From Bacteroidales bacterium (GTDB taxonomy: Bacteria > Bacteroidota > Bacteroidia > Bacteroidales > UBA12077), in the NCBI GenBank assembly GCA_013138975.1, contig WTBR01000007.1:1-64000 (forward strand): a stretch of DNA of 64,000 nucleotides, in the 5' to 3' direction. Below the pieces are notes generated by a model, which did no database searches, was not told where the DNA came from, and saw nothing but the letters and a program-made list of their open reading frames with translations. Position 1 is the first letter of the stretch, and each line of letters starts with the position of its first letter. The position numbers and the translations under genes were made by a program. This document shows positions 1 to 8,928 of the stretch, in pieces.

Positions 1-157
1 TGCGATGTGCTGAGCATGTCGAAGTAACTGTTTTTGCAATGAGCGTAACGAAAAAATTGGACTTTATGGGCAGACTCTAAATAGTTAAAAAAGATTAATT
101 CTTCTTAGAGTAAATTATATTTTATTAAGTTTGAAGCCTAATTTAAAAATTGATAAA

Positions 158-631
158 ATGAAAATTAAAAATACAATACTATTATTGATATTCTCATTAC
201 TTATAGCTTTAGTTGCTTGTGATGACGATGATGATAGATCTTATGATGAGCAATTGGCATATGAAATAGGGAAAATACAAGATTATGCAGTGGATAGTAA
301 CTTATCAGTTATTGCTACAGAATCTGGACTACATTATATTATCGAAGAGCAAGGAACAGGAAGTTATCCAACTATTGATTCAATAGTTGAAGTAAAGTAT
401 AGAGGACGTTATCTTAATGGAAATGAATTCGATAGTGGGACTACAGAAGGTAATGTTGCAATTTATATTAAGGGATGGCAAGAGGGGATTCCTTTGTTTA
501 GAGAAGGTAGTAAAGGAATGTTATTTATACCATCAGCACTTGGATATGGTATCTCTTCTAAGTATATATATGGCATATATGACAATTCTACTTTAGTATT
601 TAATATTGAGATACTAGAAGTAAGAGATTGA
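158..631 (+). CDS. FKBP-type peptidyl-prolyl isomerase lipoprotein
   Basis: Seen: 157 residues from the ATG at 158. A TTG nine codons upstream is also open, but the ATG puts the signal peptide at the N-terminus. The signal ends in a lipobox (LIALVAC) followed by a run of Asp. From about residue 60 the chain has the FKBP pattern: VEVKYRGRYLNGNEFDSG, a GW..G-P...EG.K..L.IPS.LGYG stretch, and a final LVFNIEILEV strand. Family knowledge: FKBP domains catalyse cis-trans prolyl isomerisation, and such lipoproteins fold envelope proteins. The Asp run after the lipid Cys suggests an outer-membrane-anchored, possibly surface-exposed protein (inference). It is followed at once by a strong terminator, so it looks monocistronic. 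Confidence 0.85.
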   Translation: MKIKNTILLLIFSLLIALVACDDDDDRSYDEQLAYEIGKIQDYAVDSNLSVIATESGLHYIIEEQGTGSYPTIDSIVEVKYRGRYLNGNEFDSGTTEGNVAIYIKGWQEGIPLFREGSKGMLFIPSALGYGISSKYIYGIYDNSTLVFNIEILEVRD

Positions 632-668
632 TCTTTTTTAAAACTCATAATCAGTGTAAATAAAAAGC

Positions 669-700
669 AAAGGGCTATCTCATAAGACAGCCCTTTTTTA
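669..700 (+). terminator. Rho-independent terminator after the FKBP gene
   Basis: The stem AAAGGGCT/AGCCCTTT has an inner TCT/AGA extension closing a CATA loop and runs into a T tract at 694-699. It lies 38 bases after the FKBP stop codon. Confidence 0.8.
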
Positions 701-1081
701 TTTAGTAGGGCAATTTATAACAAACTATGCGAATCAAGGATTAAAATTATTTGTTTTTCAGGCTGAAAGCCTAAATTAATTCAGCCCAATGCAGCGCATT
801 GAATTTTGCATAAGTAGAGATTTACGTCCTTACAGGTCAATTTAAATTAAGCTGCCTTTTCAAGGCGAATTATTTATTCATTTTTTAGCTATGCGTCATT
901 TGTAATGGCGCTTTTTTTATTATTCTGGAAAACTAAGGCATCCTTTAGTTAACAGACATATTCCACTTTAATTTCATAATTCGGGTTTAAAAATATTTCA
1001 TTTATATTTGATAATTATAAAGTGTAAAAAGTACTTTTATAAACCCATTATAAGCAACAATTTTAAAAACGAAATTACGCT
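701..1081. other. Intergenic stretch with palindromic repeats
   Basis: No credible ORF. It holds short inverted motifs (GGCTGAAAGCC near 761; CCAATGCAGCGCATTG near 787) and a terminator-like hairpin near 895-920 (GCGTCAT...ATGGCGC, then a T run). The GGCTGAAAGCC type resembles dispersed palindromes seen with REP-associated tyrosine transposases in Bacteroidota, but no such transposase is in the window. Confidence 0.4.
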
Positions 1082-1945
1082 ATGAAAAATTTATTTAAAA
1101 CAAAAGAGCCTGATGCCAATAAGAATAAGGTTAAAGTGGGATTATTATCTTGGTTTTTATTCATTGCTGGAATTCTCTTTTCAGTTCTTATAGCATATAA
1201 GTTAGCAATTTCTAATATAATATTTGATTTTTCAAATTTTGATTTTGATACATTATTATCATTAATTCTCGCATTGTTTGCTATATCCTTATCTGTTGCT
1301 TTCTATTTTAAAGCTAATGATACAAGCAATTTATTTTATGATAATACTTATAAATTTACAAAGGAAATCTCTGAAATATTGGGTCGTATTGAAGCTGGGT
1401 TTGGAGAAAGATTGAGACATCTTGATGAAGGATATTCTGGATTAAGTGAAAAAATAAATAGTCCTGCTGGAAAACAGAATATTAAAGAAACAAAGGCAGA
1501 AATTGAAAAGGAAAAAGAAGATTTAAAAAAAGAAGTTAAGGCAAGGAAAGAATTGATAGATAGACTGATAGAACAATCACAATTGCAGGAAGATGAGAAA
1601 AAAGATATTAAAAGGCAATTAAGGGATAGAGAAAAAGAAATAAGGAGAAAAAATACAGAAATCAATTATTTGTCTGAAAAAATTGAAACTAACAAGGAAA
1701 ATGTTGAAGAAATACATCCAGTTATAAAAAGAGCATTAATGAGAAAAATAAATGAGTTGAACGATCCTTCATTTGTTTTTAAATACCCAACTTCCATAAT
1801 ATCAAAAAAATTAACATTCAGTGAAGAAGAAACAGAAATAAGGGAATTGAAATATCTTAAACATTATAGAATTATTGATGAAGATGGTACTTTAACAGTA
1901 CACGGGGTTAAATCCATGAAACAAATTGCACATTTAATGATATAA
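1082..1945 (+). CDS. Two-TM coiled-coil membrane protein of unknown function
   Basis: I do not recognise a named family. The 287-residue protein has two hydrophobic segments near residues 22-45 and 58-80 with a short Asp/Phe-rich linker. A hydrophilic region follows, then a long Lys/Glu-rich predicted coiled coil (about 135-215), then a compact C-terminal part (about 220-287) that could be a small folded domain. The topology suggests a membrane-anchored protein with a cytoplasmic coiled-coil stalk. No catalytic motif is visible. It lies alone in a repeat-rich accessory stretch, which points to a variable gene, but its role is unknown. Confidence 0.6.
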   Translation: MKNLFKTKEPDANKNKVKVGLLSWFLFIAGILFSVLIAYKLAISNIIFDFSNFDFDTLLSLILALFAISLSVAFYFKANDTSNLFYDNTYKFTKEISEILGRIEAGFGERLRHLDEGYSGLSEKINSPAGKQNIKETKAEIEKEKEDLKKEVKARKELIDRLIEQSQLQEDEKKDIKRQLRDREKEIRRKNTEINYLSEKIETNKENVEEIHPVIKRALMRKINELNDPSFVFKYPTSIISKKLTFSEEETEIRELKYLKHYRIIDEDGTLTVHGVKSMKQIAHLMI

Positions 1946-1959
1946 AATTGTAGCTTATA

Positions 1960-2100
1960 ATAGCAAGTCAAACTATATGCGGGGTTTTGTAGTTTGCTGA
2001 TTAAGTTTTATCTTCGTTGAGTTGTTCAACGAGGGACAATGAAACAAGGCGGAAATCCACACAAAATTTAACAAGGAATCGTAACGGTTAATAAGTTTTT
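1960..2100. repeat. Structured non-coding stretch with nested hairpins
   Basis: Contains a CAAACTA...TAGTTTG inverted pair around 1970-2000 and a perfect CGTTGA-GTTGT-TCAACG hairpin near 2017-2035. No gene is evident. It looks like a dispersed Bacteroidota intergenic element, but a second copy is not present in this window. Confidence 0.3.
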
Positions 2101-2232
2101 TATGAAATTGACAGTAAAGATGAGACGACATATATTTATCGTTTTGACTTTGAAAAAGAACAATTAGAACCAATTCTTGATTCTGCCGGGTTGACAGCGT
2201 TTCAAAAAATTTTAGATGAAAAAATTGAGTAA
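2098..2232 (+). pseudogene. Coding fragment without a start codon
   Basis: An open frame of about 44 codons follows an in-frame TAA and ends at a TAA at 2230-2232. The composition looks protein-like (ends QKILDEKIE), but there is no ATG, GTG or TTG near its beginning. It is most simply the 3' remnant of a lost gene. The family is not recognised. Confidence 0.3.
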
Positions 2233-2254
2233 AATTTTAAAAAAATAATTTTAA

Positions 2255-2764
2255 ATGAGTACTAACAAAAAAAATATATTATTAGGATTGGCTTTCCCAA
2301 ATGCAATTTTGTTTGGATTCGCCTTAACTTTTTTTGGTTGCTTTGGATTATATCAAACTTTTTGGATTGAAGAATATGTAGTCAGTATTGGCTTAGTTCT
2401 AAAGACAATATTATTATTATTACCAATTCTTTTAGGCTTAATTCCTATAACTTCAACAAAACATATCGTAATAGATAATGAGTTCATTTATTCATTCAAT
2501 CAATTATATTTTTTTATAAAAGTTGGGAGCACATTTAGTATTAATGACTATAAAGGAATTTCAGTTCGAAAAGGAAATAAAGTATATAAAATAGAATCTG
2601 GACTTACACCTACAGCTAAATCTGAATATTCTTTAAAACTTTATGATATTATACTCAGAGATAAGAATGGTAATGATACGATTCTAGTTAAAAATATTGG
2701 TAGCAAAAAGAATGCTAAAATTGTGTTTGATGAAATTCTAAGTCGCACTGAATATGAATATTAA
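2255..2764 (+). CDS. Two-TM protein with possible bacterial PH-like domain
   Basis: 169 residues from ATG. Two hydrophobic segments (about 8-30 and 40-65) are joined by an acidic turn. A C-terminal region of about 100 residues alternates short beta-type stretches (HIVIDNEFIYSFN, FSINDYKGISVRKG, YSLKLYDIILRDKNG) and ends in a helix. This two-helices-then-beta layout is typical of small bacterial PH-like membrane proteins, but I see no decisive motif. It is separated from the gene at 1082 by repeat-like DNA and is probably an independent accessory gene. Confidence 0.6.
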   Translation: MSTNKKNILLGLAFPNAILFGFALTFFGCFGLYQTFWIEEYVVSIGLVLKTILLLLPILLGLIPITSTKHIVIDNEFIYSFNQLYFFIKVGSTFSINDYKGISVRKGNKVYKIESGLTPTAKSEYSLKLYDIILRDKNGNDTILVKNIGSKKNAKIVFDEILSRTEYEY

Positions 2765-2860
2765 ATGAGATTATACAAATTTAAAAAACAACCACCACTT
2801 TAGCCGCTTTATTCATTATTTTGATTTCTTACTAATAGCTAATTTTTATAGAATCCGTCA

Positions 2861-2882
2861 AGCCGCTTCAAGCGGCTAGGCG
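2861..2882. repeat. 22-bp palindromic repeat, copy 1, left of the toxin-antitoxin pair
   Basis: AGCCGCTTCAAGCGGCT followed by AGGCG. The first 17 bases are a near-perfect palindrome. The same 22 bases recur at 3696-3717, so the pair brackets the MntA/HepT genes. Confidence 0.8.
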
Positions 2883-2988
2883 ATTAATAAAGATTTTAAG
2901 TCTTGATTTTTGCGAATAGCTAAAAGTAAACAGCTAATAATCAAGTTCTATTCTTCTATAGTGCTAAATAATTATTATCTTTGATACG

Positions 2989-3324
2989 ATGAAGATACAG
3001 GATGATATAAGAGCTAAATTAACAGATTTTAAGAGTTTATGCGTAAGTCATAAAATAAAGTACTTATACGCTTTTGGATCGGCTACAAATGAAAATTTTA
3101 ACCCTGAAATTAGCGATATTGACTTGGTTGTTGAATTGGAAGATCAAGATCCGATTGAACGAGGAGAAATGCTTATTGATTTATGGGATAAATTTGAAGT
3201 TTTTTTTAGTCGCAGAGTTGATTTGTTAACAGAGTCGTCCATTAAGAATCCAATTTTAAAAAGGAGTATTGATAAAACCAAGATTTTAATTTATGACGGA
3301 AAAGGGCAGAAAATACTTGTCTGA
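2989..3324 (+). CDS. mntA: MntA-like nucleotidyltransferase antitoxin
   Basis: 111 residues forming a minimal nucleotidyltransferase domain. The core motif is visible: G-S at about residues 30-31, then after 11 residues the D-I-D pair (ISDIDLVVE), and a third acidic position in RRVDLLTE. Family knowledge: MntA proteins AMPylate the partner HEPN toxin near its active site and so silence it. The gene overlaps the next one by 32 bases in another frame, which favours translational coupling. The symbol is assigned by module architecture. The pair lies between two copies of a 22-bp palindromic repeat. Confidence 0.85.
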   Translation: MKIQDDIRAKLTDFKSLCVSHKIKYLYAFGSATNENFNPEISDIDLVVELEDQDPIERGEMLIDLWDKFEVFFSRRVDLLTESSIKNPILKRSIDKTKILIYDGKGQKILV

Positions 3325-3622
3325 TATGATCATGGCAATTGATTTAATAGAATCCTTCACAAAAGAAAATAATTCGTTTGATGAATATGAATCGGATTTA
3401 AAAACTCAAAGTGCCGTTGAACGTCAATTGGGAATTATTGGTGAAGCCGTGAATAAATTTAGACAAGAGTGCCCGGATGAGTTGCTTGAAAACAGTAAGC
3501 AAATAGTTGGGTTCAGAAATCGAATTATTCATGCCTATGATTCTATTGATAATTCTATTATTTGGGTTATTCTAAAAAAATACTTGCAACCTTTAAAGCA
3601 GGAAATACTTAAAAAATTATAA
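3293..3622 (+). CDS. hepT: HepT-like HEPN toxin RNase
   Basis: 109 residues, all-helical in appearance, with the HEPN signature R-X4-H-X-Y seen as RNRIIHAY at about residues 75-82. An upstream helix carries ERQLGIIGEAVNK, which is typical of HepT (DUF86-type) proteins. Family knowledge: HepT toxins are HEPN ribonucleases neutralised by the MntA nucleotidyltransferase. The start ATG lies inside mntA, giving a 32-base overlap. The antitoxin-first order is the usual one. Confidence 0.85.
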   Translation: MTEKGRKYLSDMIMAIDLIESFTKENNSFDEYESDLKTQSAVERQLGIIGEAVNKFRQECPDELLENSKQIVGFRNRIIHAYDSIDNSIIWVILKKYLQPLKQEILKKL

Positions 3623-3695
3623 AGAGTACTTGAAAACAGCCTTGCCAAGTTTTAACTAGATTTTCCAGTAAACATAACGTTATATAAAACCGCCC

Positions 3696-3717
3696 AGCCG
3701 CTTCAAGCGGCTAGGCG
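3696..3717. repeat. 22-bp palindromic repeat, copy 2, right of the toxin-antitoxin pair
   Basis: Identical over 22 bases to 2861-2882. It is followed by a second CTAGGCGAAT and then by (C/T)TAAAAGC-type short repeats at 3763-3803, which are also seen beyond copy 1. Confidence 0.8.
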
Positions 3718-3759
3718 GATGTTGTTGCTTTTGTTTCTAGGCGAATATTTTTATTTTTT

Positions 3760-3803
3760 TTGCTAAAAGCTAAAAGCCAATTGCTAAAAGCCAATAGCTA
3801 GCT
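3760..3803. repeat. Tandem GCTAAAAGC-type intergenic repeats
   Basis: Four or so short units of the type GCTAAAAGCCAA(T/A)TA in tandem. Related single units occur near 2833-2845, 2917-2940, 12453-12470 and 14738-14790, always between genes. Confidence 0.6.
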
Positions 3804-3805
3804 TT

Positions 3806-4852
3806 CTATTCTTTCTTCATTTGATTCCAACCTTGAGCCTGAAGAGCAACTGATTGCCCACCGTTTGTAATCATAACAGCTCCATGTTCTTTTCCGGTAA
3901 CATGACCAATAGGGTGAATCATTGCGTGATCTTTAATTTTTTCAAGATCTTTTATATCAATTGTAAATAATAATTCGTAATCTTCTCCACCGTTTAAAGC
4001 TGCGGTTAAAGGATCAATATTAAATTCTTCAGCCATCTTTTCGGTATTTTGATCAACAGGAATTTTATCCTGAAAAATCTTACAACCAACATCTGATTTA
4101 TCACAAATATGAAAAATCTCTGAAGACAAACCATCAGAAATATCAATCATTGACGTGGGTTTTATATTAAGTTCTTTTAGAATTTCAATAACGTCTTTTC
4201 TGGCTTCAGGTTTTAATTGACGTTGAAGGATATAATCATAACCCTCTAAACTTGGATTAATACCCGGATTTGTTTTAAAAATTTCCTTTTCGCGTTCTAA
4301 TAACTGCAAACCCATATAAGCGGCACCTAAATCTCCGGTAACACAAACAACGTCGTTTTTATTTGCGGTACTTCTATAAGCAATATTTTCTTTTTTAGCT
4401 TCACCAATTGCTGTAATGCTAATAGCCAAACCTGTCAATGATGATGTTGTGTCACCACCCACCAAATCAACATTATATTTATCGCAAGCGAGTTTAATTC
4501 CTTCGTAAATCTGTTCTACATGCTCAATAGCAAACTTCTTTGATAAAGCAATTGAAACCGTAATTTGCTTTGGAATAGCATTCATTGCGTAAACATCAGA
4601 AAGATTAACAACAACAGCCTTATACCCTAAATGCTTTAAAGGAGTGTAAATCAGGTTAAAATGAATTCCCTCAACCAATAAGTCAGTTGTAACAACCGAA
4701 CAAACATCTCCATAATCAATTACAGCAGCATCATCGCCAACACCTTTTATTGTATTCTTATGATTAATTTTAATATCTTTTGTAATATGTTTAATAAGTC
4801 CAAATTCCCCTAATTCCGATATTTCTGTTAATTTTTGTTTTTTCTCGCTCAT
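3806..4852 (-). CDS. thiL: Thiamine-monophosphate kinase
   Basis: 348 residues, normal length. ThiL phosphorylates thiamine phosphate to thiamine diphosphate, the last step of cofactor synthesis. Visible family motifs are GVGDDAAVI near residue 38 (metal/ATP site), DLLVEGIHF, VGGDTTSS, ISDGLSSE and GGEDYELLF, in the order expected for the PurM/ThiL fold. The start ATG at 4852 is preceded by an A-rich stretch. The gene is divergent from sufB, with 143 bases between them. No TPP riboswitch is visible upstream. Confidence 0.95.
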   Translation of the reverse strand: MSEKKQKLTEISELGEFGLIKHITKDIKINHKNTIKGVGDDAAVIDYGDVCSVVTTDLLVEGIHFNLIYTPLKHLGYKAVVVNLSDVYAMNAIPKQITVSIALSKKFAIEHVEQIYEGIKLACDKYNVDLVGGDTTSSLTGLAISITAIGEAKKENIAYRSTANKNDVVCVTGDLGAAYMGLQLLEREKEIFKTNPGINPSLEGYDYILQRQLKPEARKDVIEILKELNIKPTSMIDISDGLSSEIFHICDKSDVGCKIFQDKIPVDQNTEKMAEEFNIDPLTAALNGGEDYELLFTIDIKDLEKIKDHAMIHPIGHVTGKEHGAVMITNGGQSVALQAQGWNQMKKE

Positions 4853-4923
4853 CTTAAATATTGATATTTATCATTAAAAAAAAAGATTAAACATTCTAGC
4901 TTTATTTGTTGTTAAATTTATAA

Positions 4924-4931
4924 TATATTTG
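4924..4931 (+). promoter_or_regulatory. Bacteroidota-type -7 element before sufB
   Basis: TATATTTG fits the TAnnTTTG -7 consensus. A TTTG at 4905-4908 could be the -33 element, but the 15-base spacing is shorter than usual. It lies about 65 bases before the sufB start. Confidence 0.4.
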
Positions 4932-4995
4932 CACCTAATTTAGAATTAATCTATTTAAGCTTAGTACTGGATTTTTAAAGAGATTTCGCAAAGTT

Positions 4996-6444
4996 ATGGA
5001 AAAAGATCAAGATAAAATATTAAACGAAGTAACTCAGGGAGAATATAAATACGGTTTCGTAACCGACATTGAGAATGAGTCTATACCTAAGGGCTTGAAT
5101 GAAGATGTTGTTAGGCTTATATCTCAAAAAAAGAACGAACCTGAGTTTATGCTAGAGTCAAGACTAAAAGCATTTCGTCATTGGCAAACACTGAAAATGC
5201 CGGAGTGGGCTCACTTAATTATACCAAAAATTAATTATCAAGATATAATATTTTATTCAGCACCTAAGCAAAAAGTTACTTTGGATAGCATGGATGATGT
5301 TGATCCTGATTTAAAAGCAACCTTCGATAAGCTGGGTATTCCTTTGGATGAACAAAAAATTATGTCGGGAGTTGCGGTTGATGCTGTTATGGATAGTGTC
5401 TCAGTAAAAACAACTTTTAAAGAGAATTTAAGTGAGTTAGGAATCATTTTTTGCTCATTTAGTGAAGCAGTGCAGGAACATCCTGATTTGATTAAAAAAT
5501 ATATGGGATCGGTTGTTCCTTATACCGATAATTATTTTGCTGCATTAAATTCAGCTGTATTTAGCGATGGTTCTTTCTGTTATATTCCTAATGGTGTAAG
5601 ATGTCCAATGGAATTGTCAACATATTTTAGAATCAATGCAGCTAATACAGGTCAATTTGAGCGTACTTTAATTATTGCTGAAGATGACTCATATGTTAGT
5701 TATCTGGAAGGTTGTACTGCACCACGAAGAGACGAAAATCAGTTGCATGCAGCTATTGTAGAAATTGTAGCTGCAAAAAATGCAGAAGTAAAATATTCTA
5801 CCGTTCAGAATTGGTACCCCGGAGATAAGAATGGAGTGGGAGGTATTTATAATTTTGTTACCAAGCGTGGAAAATGCGCAGGAGAAAATTCAAAGATTTC
5901 ATGGACTCAGGTCGAAACAGGATCTGCAGTAACATGGAAATATCCAAGTTGTATTTTGATTGGAGATAATTCGGTAGGCGAATTTTATTCTGTTGCGGTA
6001 ACCAATAATCATCAGCAAGCAGATACCGGAACAAAAATGATACACATTGGTAAAAACACAAAAAGCGTAATTGTATCAAAAGGTATTTCAGCAGGATATA
6101 GTCAGAACAGTTATCGAGGACTGGTTAAAGTTGTTAAAAACGCAACCGGGGCAAGGAACTTCTCGCAATGCGATAGTTTGCTTTTAGGAGATAAATGTGG
6201 AGCGCATACCTATCCATATCTTGAGGTTGATAATAAAGATGCAATCGTTGAGCATGAAGCAACGACCTCAAAAATAGGTGAAGATCAAATATTCTATTGC
6301 AATCAGCGAGGGATTAGAACCGAGGATGCAATTGGACTAATTGTAAATGGATATGCAAAAGAAGTTTTAAATAAATTACCGATGGAATTTGCAGTTGAAG
6401 CACAAAAGCTACTTCAGATTAGTTTAGAAGGAAGTGTTGGATAA
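4996..6444 (+). CDS. sufB: Fe-S cluster assembly scaffold SufB
   Basis: 482 residues, full length. SufB, with SufC and SufD, forms the cytoplasmic SufBC2D scaffold on which Fe-S clusters are built. The protein has the long beta-helix core (Gly/Asn-rich repeats from about 240 to 420) and a C-terminal helical segment ([20 protein letters not shown]). First gene of the sufBCDS-sufE-sufT cluster. The ATG start at 4996 places the conserved helical N-terminus correctly. Confidence 0.97.
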   Translation: MEKDQDKILNEVTQGEYKYGFVTDIENESIPKGLNEDVVRLISQKKNEPEFMLESRLKAFRHWQTLKMPEWAHLIIPKINYQDIIFYSAPKQKVTLDSMDDVDPDLKATFDKLGIPLDEQKIMSGVAVDAVMDSVSVKTTFKENLSELGIIFCSFSEAVQEHPDLIKKYMGSVVPYTDNYFAALNSAVFSDGSFCYIPNGVRCPMELSTYFRINAANTGQFERTLIIAEDDSYVSYLEGCTAPRRDENQLHAAIVEIVAAKNAEVKYSTVQNWYPGDKNGVGGIYNFVTKRGKCAGENSKISWTQVETGSAVTWKYPSCILIGDNSVGEFYSVAVTNNHQQADTGTKMIHIGKNTKSVIVSKGISAGYSQNSYRGLVKVVKNATGARNFSQCDSLLLGDKCGAHTYPYLEVDNKDAIVEHEATTSKIGEDQIFYCNQRGIRTEDAIGLIVNGYAKEVLNKLPMEFAVEAQKLLQISLEGSVG

Positions 6445-6503
6445 TATTAAGTTTAAAGTTAAGAGTTTAAAGTTTTAAGTTAAAAATAAAAACAATATAT
6501 ACG

Positions 6504-7256
6504 ATGTTGTCAATAAAAAATTTACACGCAAACATTGAAGGAAAAGAAATTCTTAAAGGAATCAATCTTGAAGTAAAAGCAGGTGAAGTACATGCAATTA
6601 TGGGACCTAATGGTTCTGGTAAAAGTACGTTGGCATCTGTTCTTGCAGGAAGAGAGATTTTTGAGGTTACAGAGGGTAAAGTAATTTATCTTGGTGAGGA
6701 TCTTTTAGAAAAAACACCGGAAGCTCGTGCAAGCGAAGGTGTATTTTTAGGATTTCAATATCCAATTGAAATACCTGGAGTTAGTATGGTTAATTTCATG
6801 AAAACTGCCGTTAACGAACAACGAAAACATAGGGGCTTAGAACCTATTTCTTCTTCTGATTTTTTAAAAATGATGCGCGAAAAGAAAGAATTAGTTGAAT
6901 TGGATGCAGCTTTAGCAAATAGATCGGTTAATGAAGGATTTTCAGGCGGAGAAAAAAAGAGAAATGAAATCTTCCAGATGGCAATGCTTGAACCAAAATT
7001 GGCGATATTGGACGAAACCGATTCCGGTTTAGATATTGATGCATTGAGAGTCGTTGCTAACGGTGTAAATAAGTTAAAATCGCCCGAAACAGCAAGTATT
7101 GTAATTACTCACTACCAACGTTTATTAGATTATATAGTACCAGACTTTGTTCACGTATTATATAATGGAAAAATTATTAAATCAGGAGGTAAGGAACTAG
7201 CTTTTGAGTTGGAAGAAAAAGGTTATGACTGGTTAAAAAAAGGCGTTGTTGTATAA
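6504..7256 (+). CDS. sufC: Fe-S assembly ATPase SufC
   Basis: 250 residues. An ABC-type ATPase that powers the SufBCD scaffold and is not a transporter. Walker A is GPNGSGKST near residue 35, the ABC signature is FSGGEKKRNE, and Walker B is AILDETDSGLD, followed by a switch His (VITHYQ). The 59-base gap after sufB contains only AGTTTAAAG-type low-complexity repeats, so co-transcription is expected. Confidence 0.97.
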   Translation: MLSIKNLHANIEGKEILKGINLEVKAGEVHAIMGPNGSGKSTLASVLAGREIFEVTEGKVIYLGEDLLEKTPEARASEGVFLGFQYPIEIPGVSMVNFMKTAVNEQRKHRGLEPISSSDFLKMMREKKELVELDAALANRSVNEGFSGGEKKRNEIFQMAMLEPKLAILDETDSGLDIDALRVVANGVNKLKSPETASIVITHYQRLLDYIVPDFVHVLYNGKIIKSGGKELAFELEEKGYDWLKKGVVV

Positions 7257-7295
7257 TAAGTTAGGAAGATTATTCGGAATTTAAAAAGAGAACTT

Positions 7296-8663
7296 ATGAG
7301 TATAGAAGCAACAAAAATAGAACCCAAGCAAAGATTCATTGAGATGTACCAGGATAACATTTCTGACATTAAAAATGGATCACCTGATTATATTAACGAA
7401 ATCCGAGATAAGGCATTTGAACAGTTTAAAGTATTAGGAATCCCTGATAAGAAGAACGAAAATTATAAATATACAGACCTGAGTCAAATTTTTGATAATG
7501 CTTATAAAATGTATATAACTCCTAAGAATATTCAATTTGAAATGAATGATATTTTTAGATGCGGTGTCCCGGAGTTAAATACTAAAGTAGTTTTATTATT
7601 AAACGGATGGTATTATGATCGGGAAAATTTAATTGAAGAATTTCCAAATGGTGTTATAATTGGAAGCTTTCAAAAAGCAGTAGAACTATATCCTGAACTT
7701 GTTAAAAAGCATTATGCACAATATGCTAAATCAGAAGTAGATGGCATGGTAGCATTAAATACTGCTTTTGCAAAAGATGGTGTATTTATATACATTCCAA
7801 AAGGGGTAGTACTTGAAAAGCCAATTCAGATCATAAATATTTTAATGGATGAAGAAGAGGGTTTAACTCAACACAGGAATTTGTTTATTCTTGAAGAGAA
7901 TAGCCAAGCATCTGTAGTAGTTTGCGATCATACCTTATCTACACCAAATTTTCTTACTAATTCAGTTTCTGAGTTTTATATTGGGCAGAATGCAAATTTT
8001 GCATTTTCAAGAATGCAGAACGAACACAATGGCTCGAAACAAGTTTCACACTTATATTTCAATCAAGAAAGAAATAGTCGTGTTAATGCTGACACGGTTA
8101 CTTTACATGGAGGTGTAATTAGGAATAATGTGCACATTCTTTTAAATGGTGAAGGTTGTGAGAATAACACTTATGGTTTGTATTTAAACGATAAGGGACA
8201 ACATATTGATAATTATGTATTCATGGATCATGCTTTCCCGAATTGCACAAGCAATCAATTGTTTAAAGGAGTTTTGGATGATTATGCTACCGGTGCTTTT
8301 AATGGAAAAGTTCTTGTAAGAAAAGATGCGCAGAAAACATTGGCGTTTCAGGCAAACAATAATATATTGCTTACTGATGATGCAGATATCAATACAAAAC
8401 CACAATTGGAAATTTACGCAGATGATGTAAAATGTAGTCATGGAGCAACAGTAGGTCAGTTGGATGAGGACGCATTGTTTTATATGCGCGCTCGTGGGAT
8501 TGAGAAAAAAGAAGCAAAATTATTACTTATGTCAGCATTCGCTCATGATGTAATAAAAAACATTCAAGTACCGATATTACAAGAGCGAATCCAGGAATTA
8601 GTTGATAAACGTTTACGAGGAGAATTATCAAGATGTAATTCGTGTCAAATGCATTGCTGTTAA
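7296..8663 (+). CDS. sufD: Fe-S assembly scaffold SufD
   Basis: 455 residues. Partner of SufB in the SufBC2D complex. It has an N-terminal helical part, a beta-helix core (about 170-390) and the C-terminal motif SHGATVGQLDEDALFYMRARG. The last ten residues, RCNSCQMHCC, hold four Cys. The gene lies 39 bases after sufC. The repeat that follows (8664-8730) begins directly at the stop codon. Confidence 0.95.
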   Translation: MSIEATKIEPKQRFIEMYQDNISDIKNGSPDYINEIRDKAFEQFKVLGIPDKKNENYKYTDLSQIFDNAYKMYITPKNIQFEMNDIFRCGVPELNTKVVLLLNGWYYDRENLIEEFPNGVIIGSFQKAVELYPELVKKHYAQYAKSEVDGMVALNTAFAKDGVFIYIPKGVVLEKPIQIINILMDEEEGLTQHRNLFILEENSQASVVVCDHTLSTPNFLTNSVSEFYIGQNANFAFSRMQNEHNGSKQVSHLYFNQERNSRVNADTVTLHGGVIRNNVHILLNGEGCENNTYGLYLNDKGQHIDNYVFMDHAFPNCTSNQLFKGVLDDYATGAFNGKVLVRKDAQKTLAFQANNNILLTDDADINTKPQLEIYADDVKCSHGATVGQLDEDALFYMRARGIEKKEAKLLLMSAFAHDVIKNIQVPILQERIQELVDKRLRGELSRCNSCQMHCC

Positions 8664-8730
8664 TGAGACTATGATTTGAATTTCAAATCATAAAGTCGAA
8701 TTAATCCCGAGTTTTTATCGAGGGATCTCT
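8664..8730. repeat. Dispersed two-hairpin repeat, copy A
   Basis: Begins TGAGACTATGATTT and contains ATGATTT/AAATCAT and ATCCCGAG/CGAGGGAT arms. The same outline occurs at 13573-13672 with extra inserted bases. The rest of the sufD-sufS gap (8731-8928) shows no gene. Confidence 0.7.
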
Positions 8731-8928
8731 AAACCCGGATTATGCATTAGATTACATGAAGCTAATCTAAAAAAGAAGATTCTAAGGTGTTTTGGAAGTA
8801 TTGATATAAACCTTTTGAGTTCAACGAGTTTCTAATAAAAAGCATTGGAAAAGTGGTGATTCTTAATTAAATATAGAGATTAATAATATTTATAACGCAT
8901 AATGCGAGTTAAATGATAAAAAAATAAA

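Noticed and set aside
1348..1665. Minus-strand ORF of 105 codons opposite the coiled-coil gene
   Set aside because: It is the antisense shadow of a Lys/Glu-rich coding region, giving a Ser/Phe-rich low-complexity product without family features.
1946..2254. Possible integron attC site or gene-cassette border, suggested by hairpins and small genes in one direction
   Set aside because: The R''/R' core sites (RYYYAAC then GTTRRRY) do not occur in the correct order and spacing, and no integrase is present.
2989..3324. CD-NTase (CBASS synthase) partner for the 2TM-beta protein
   Set aside because: The protein is a 111-residue minimal nucleotidyltransferase paired with a HEPN toxin, far shorter than CD-NTases, and 13 kb away.
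2861..3803. CRISPR array suggested by repeated short palindromes
   Set aside because: There are only two exact 22-bp copies with genes between them, no regular spacers and no cas genes.
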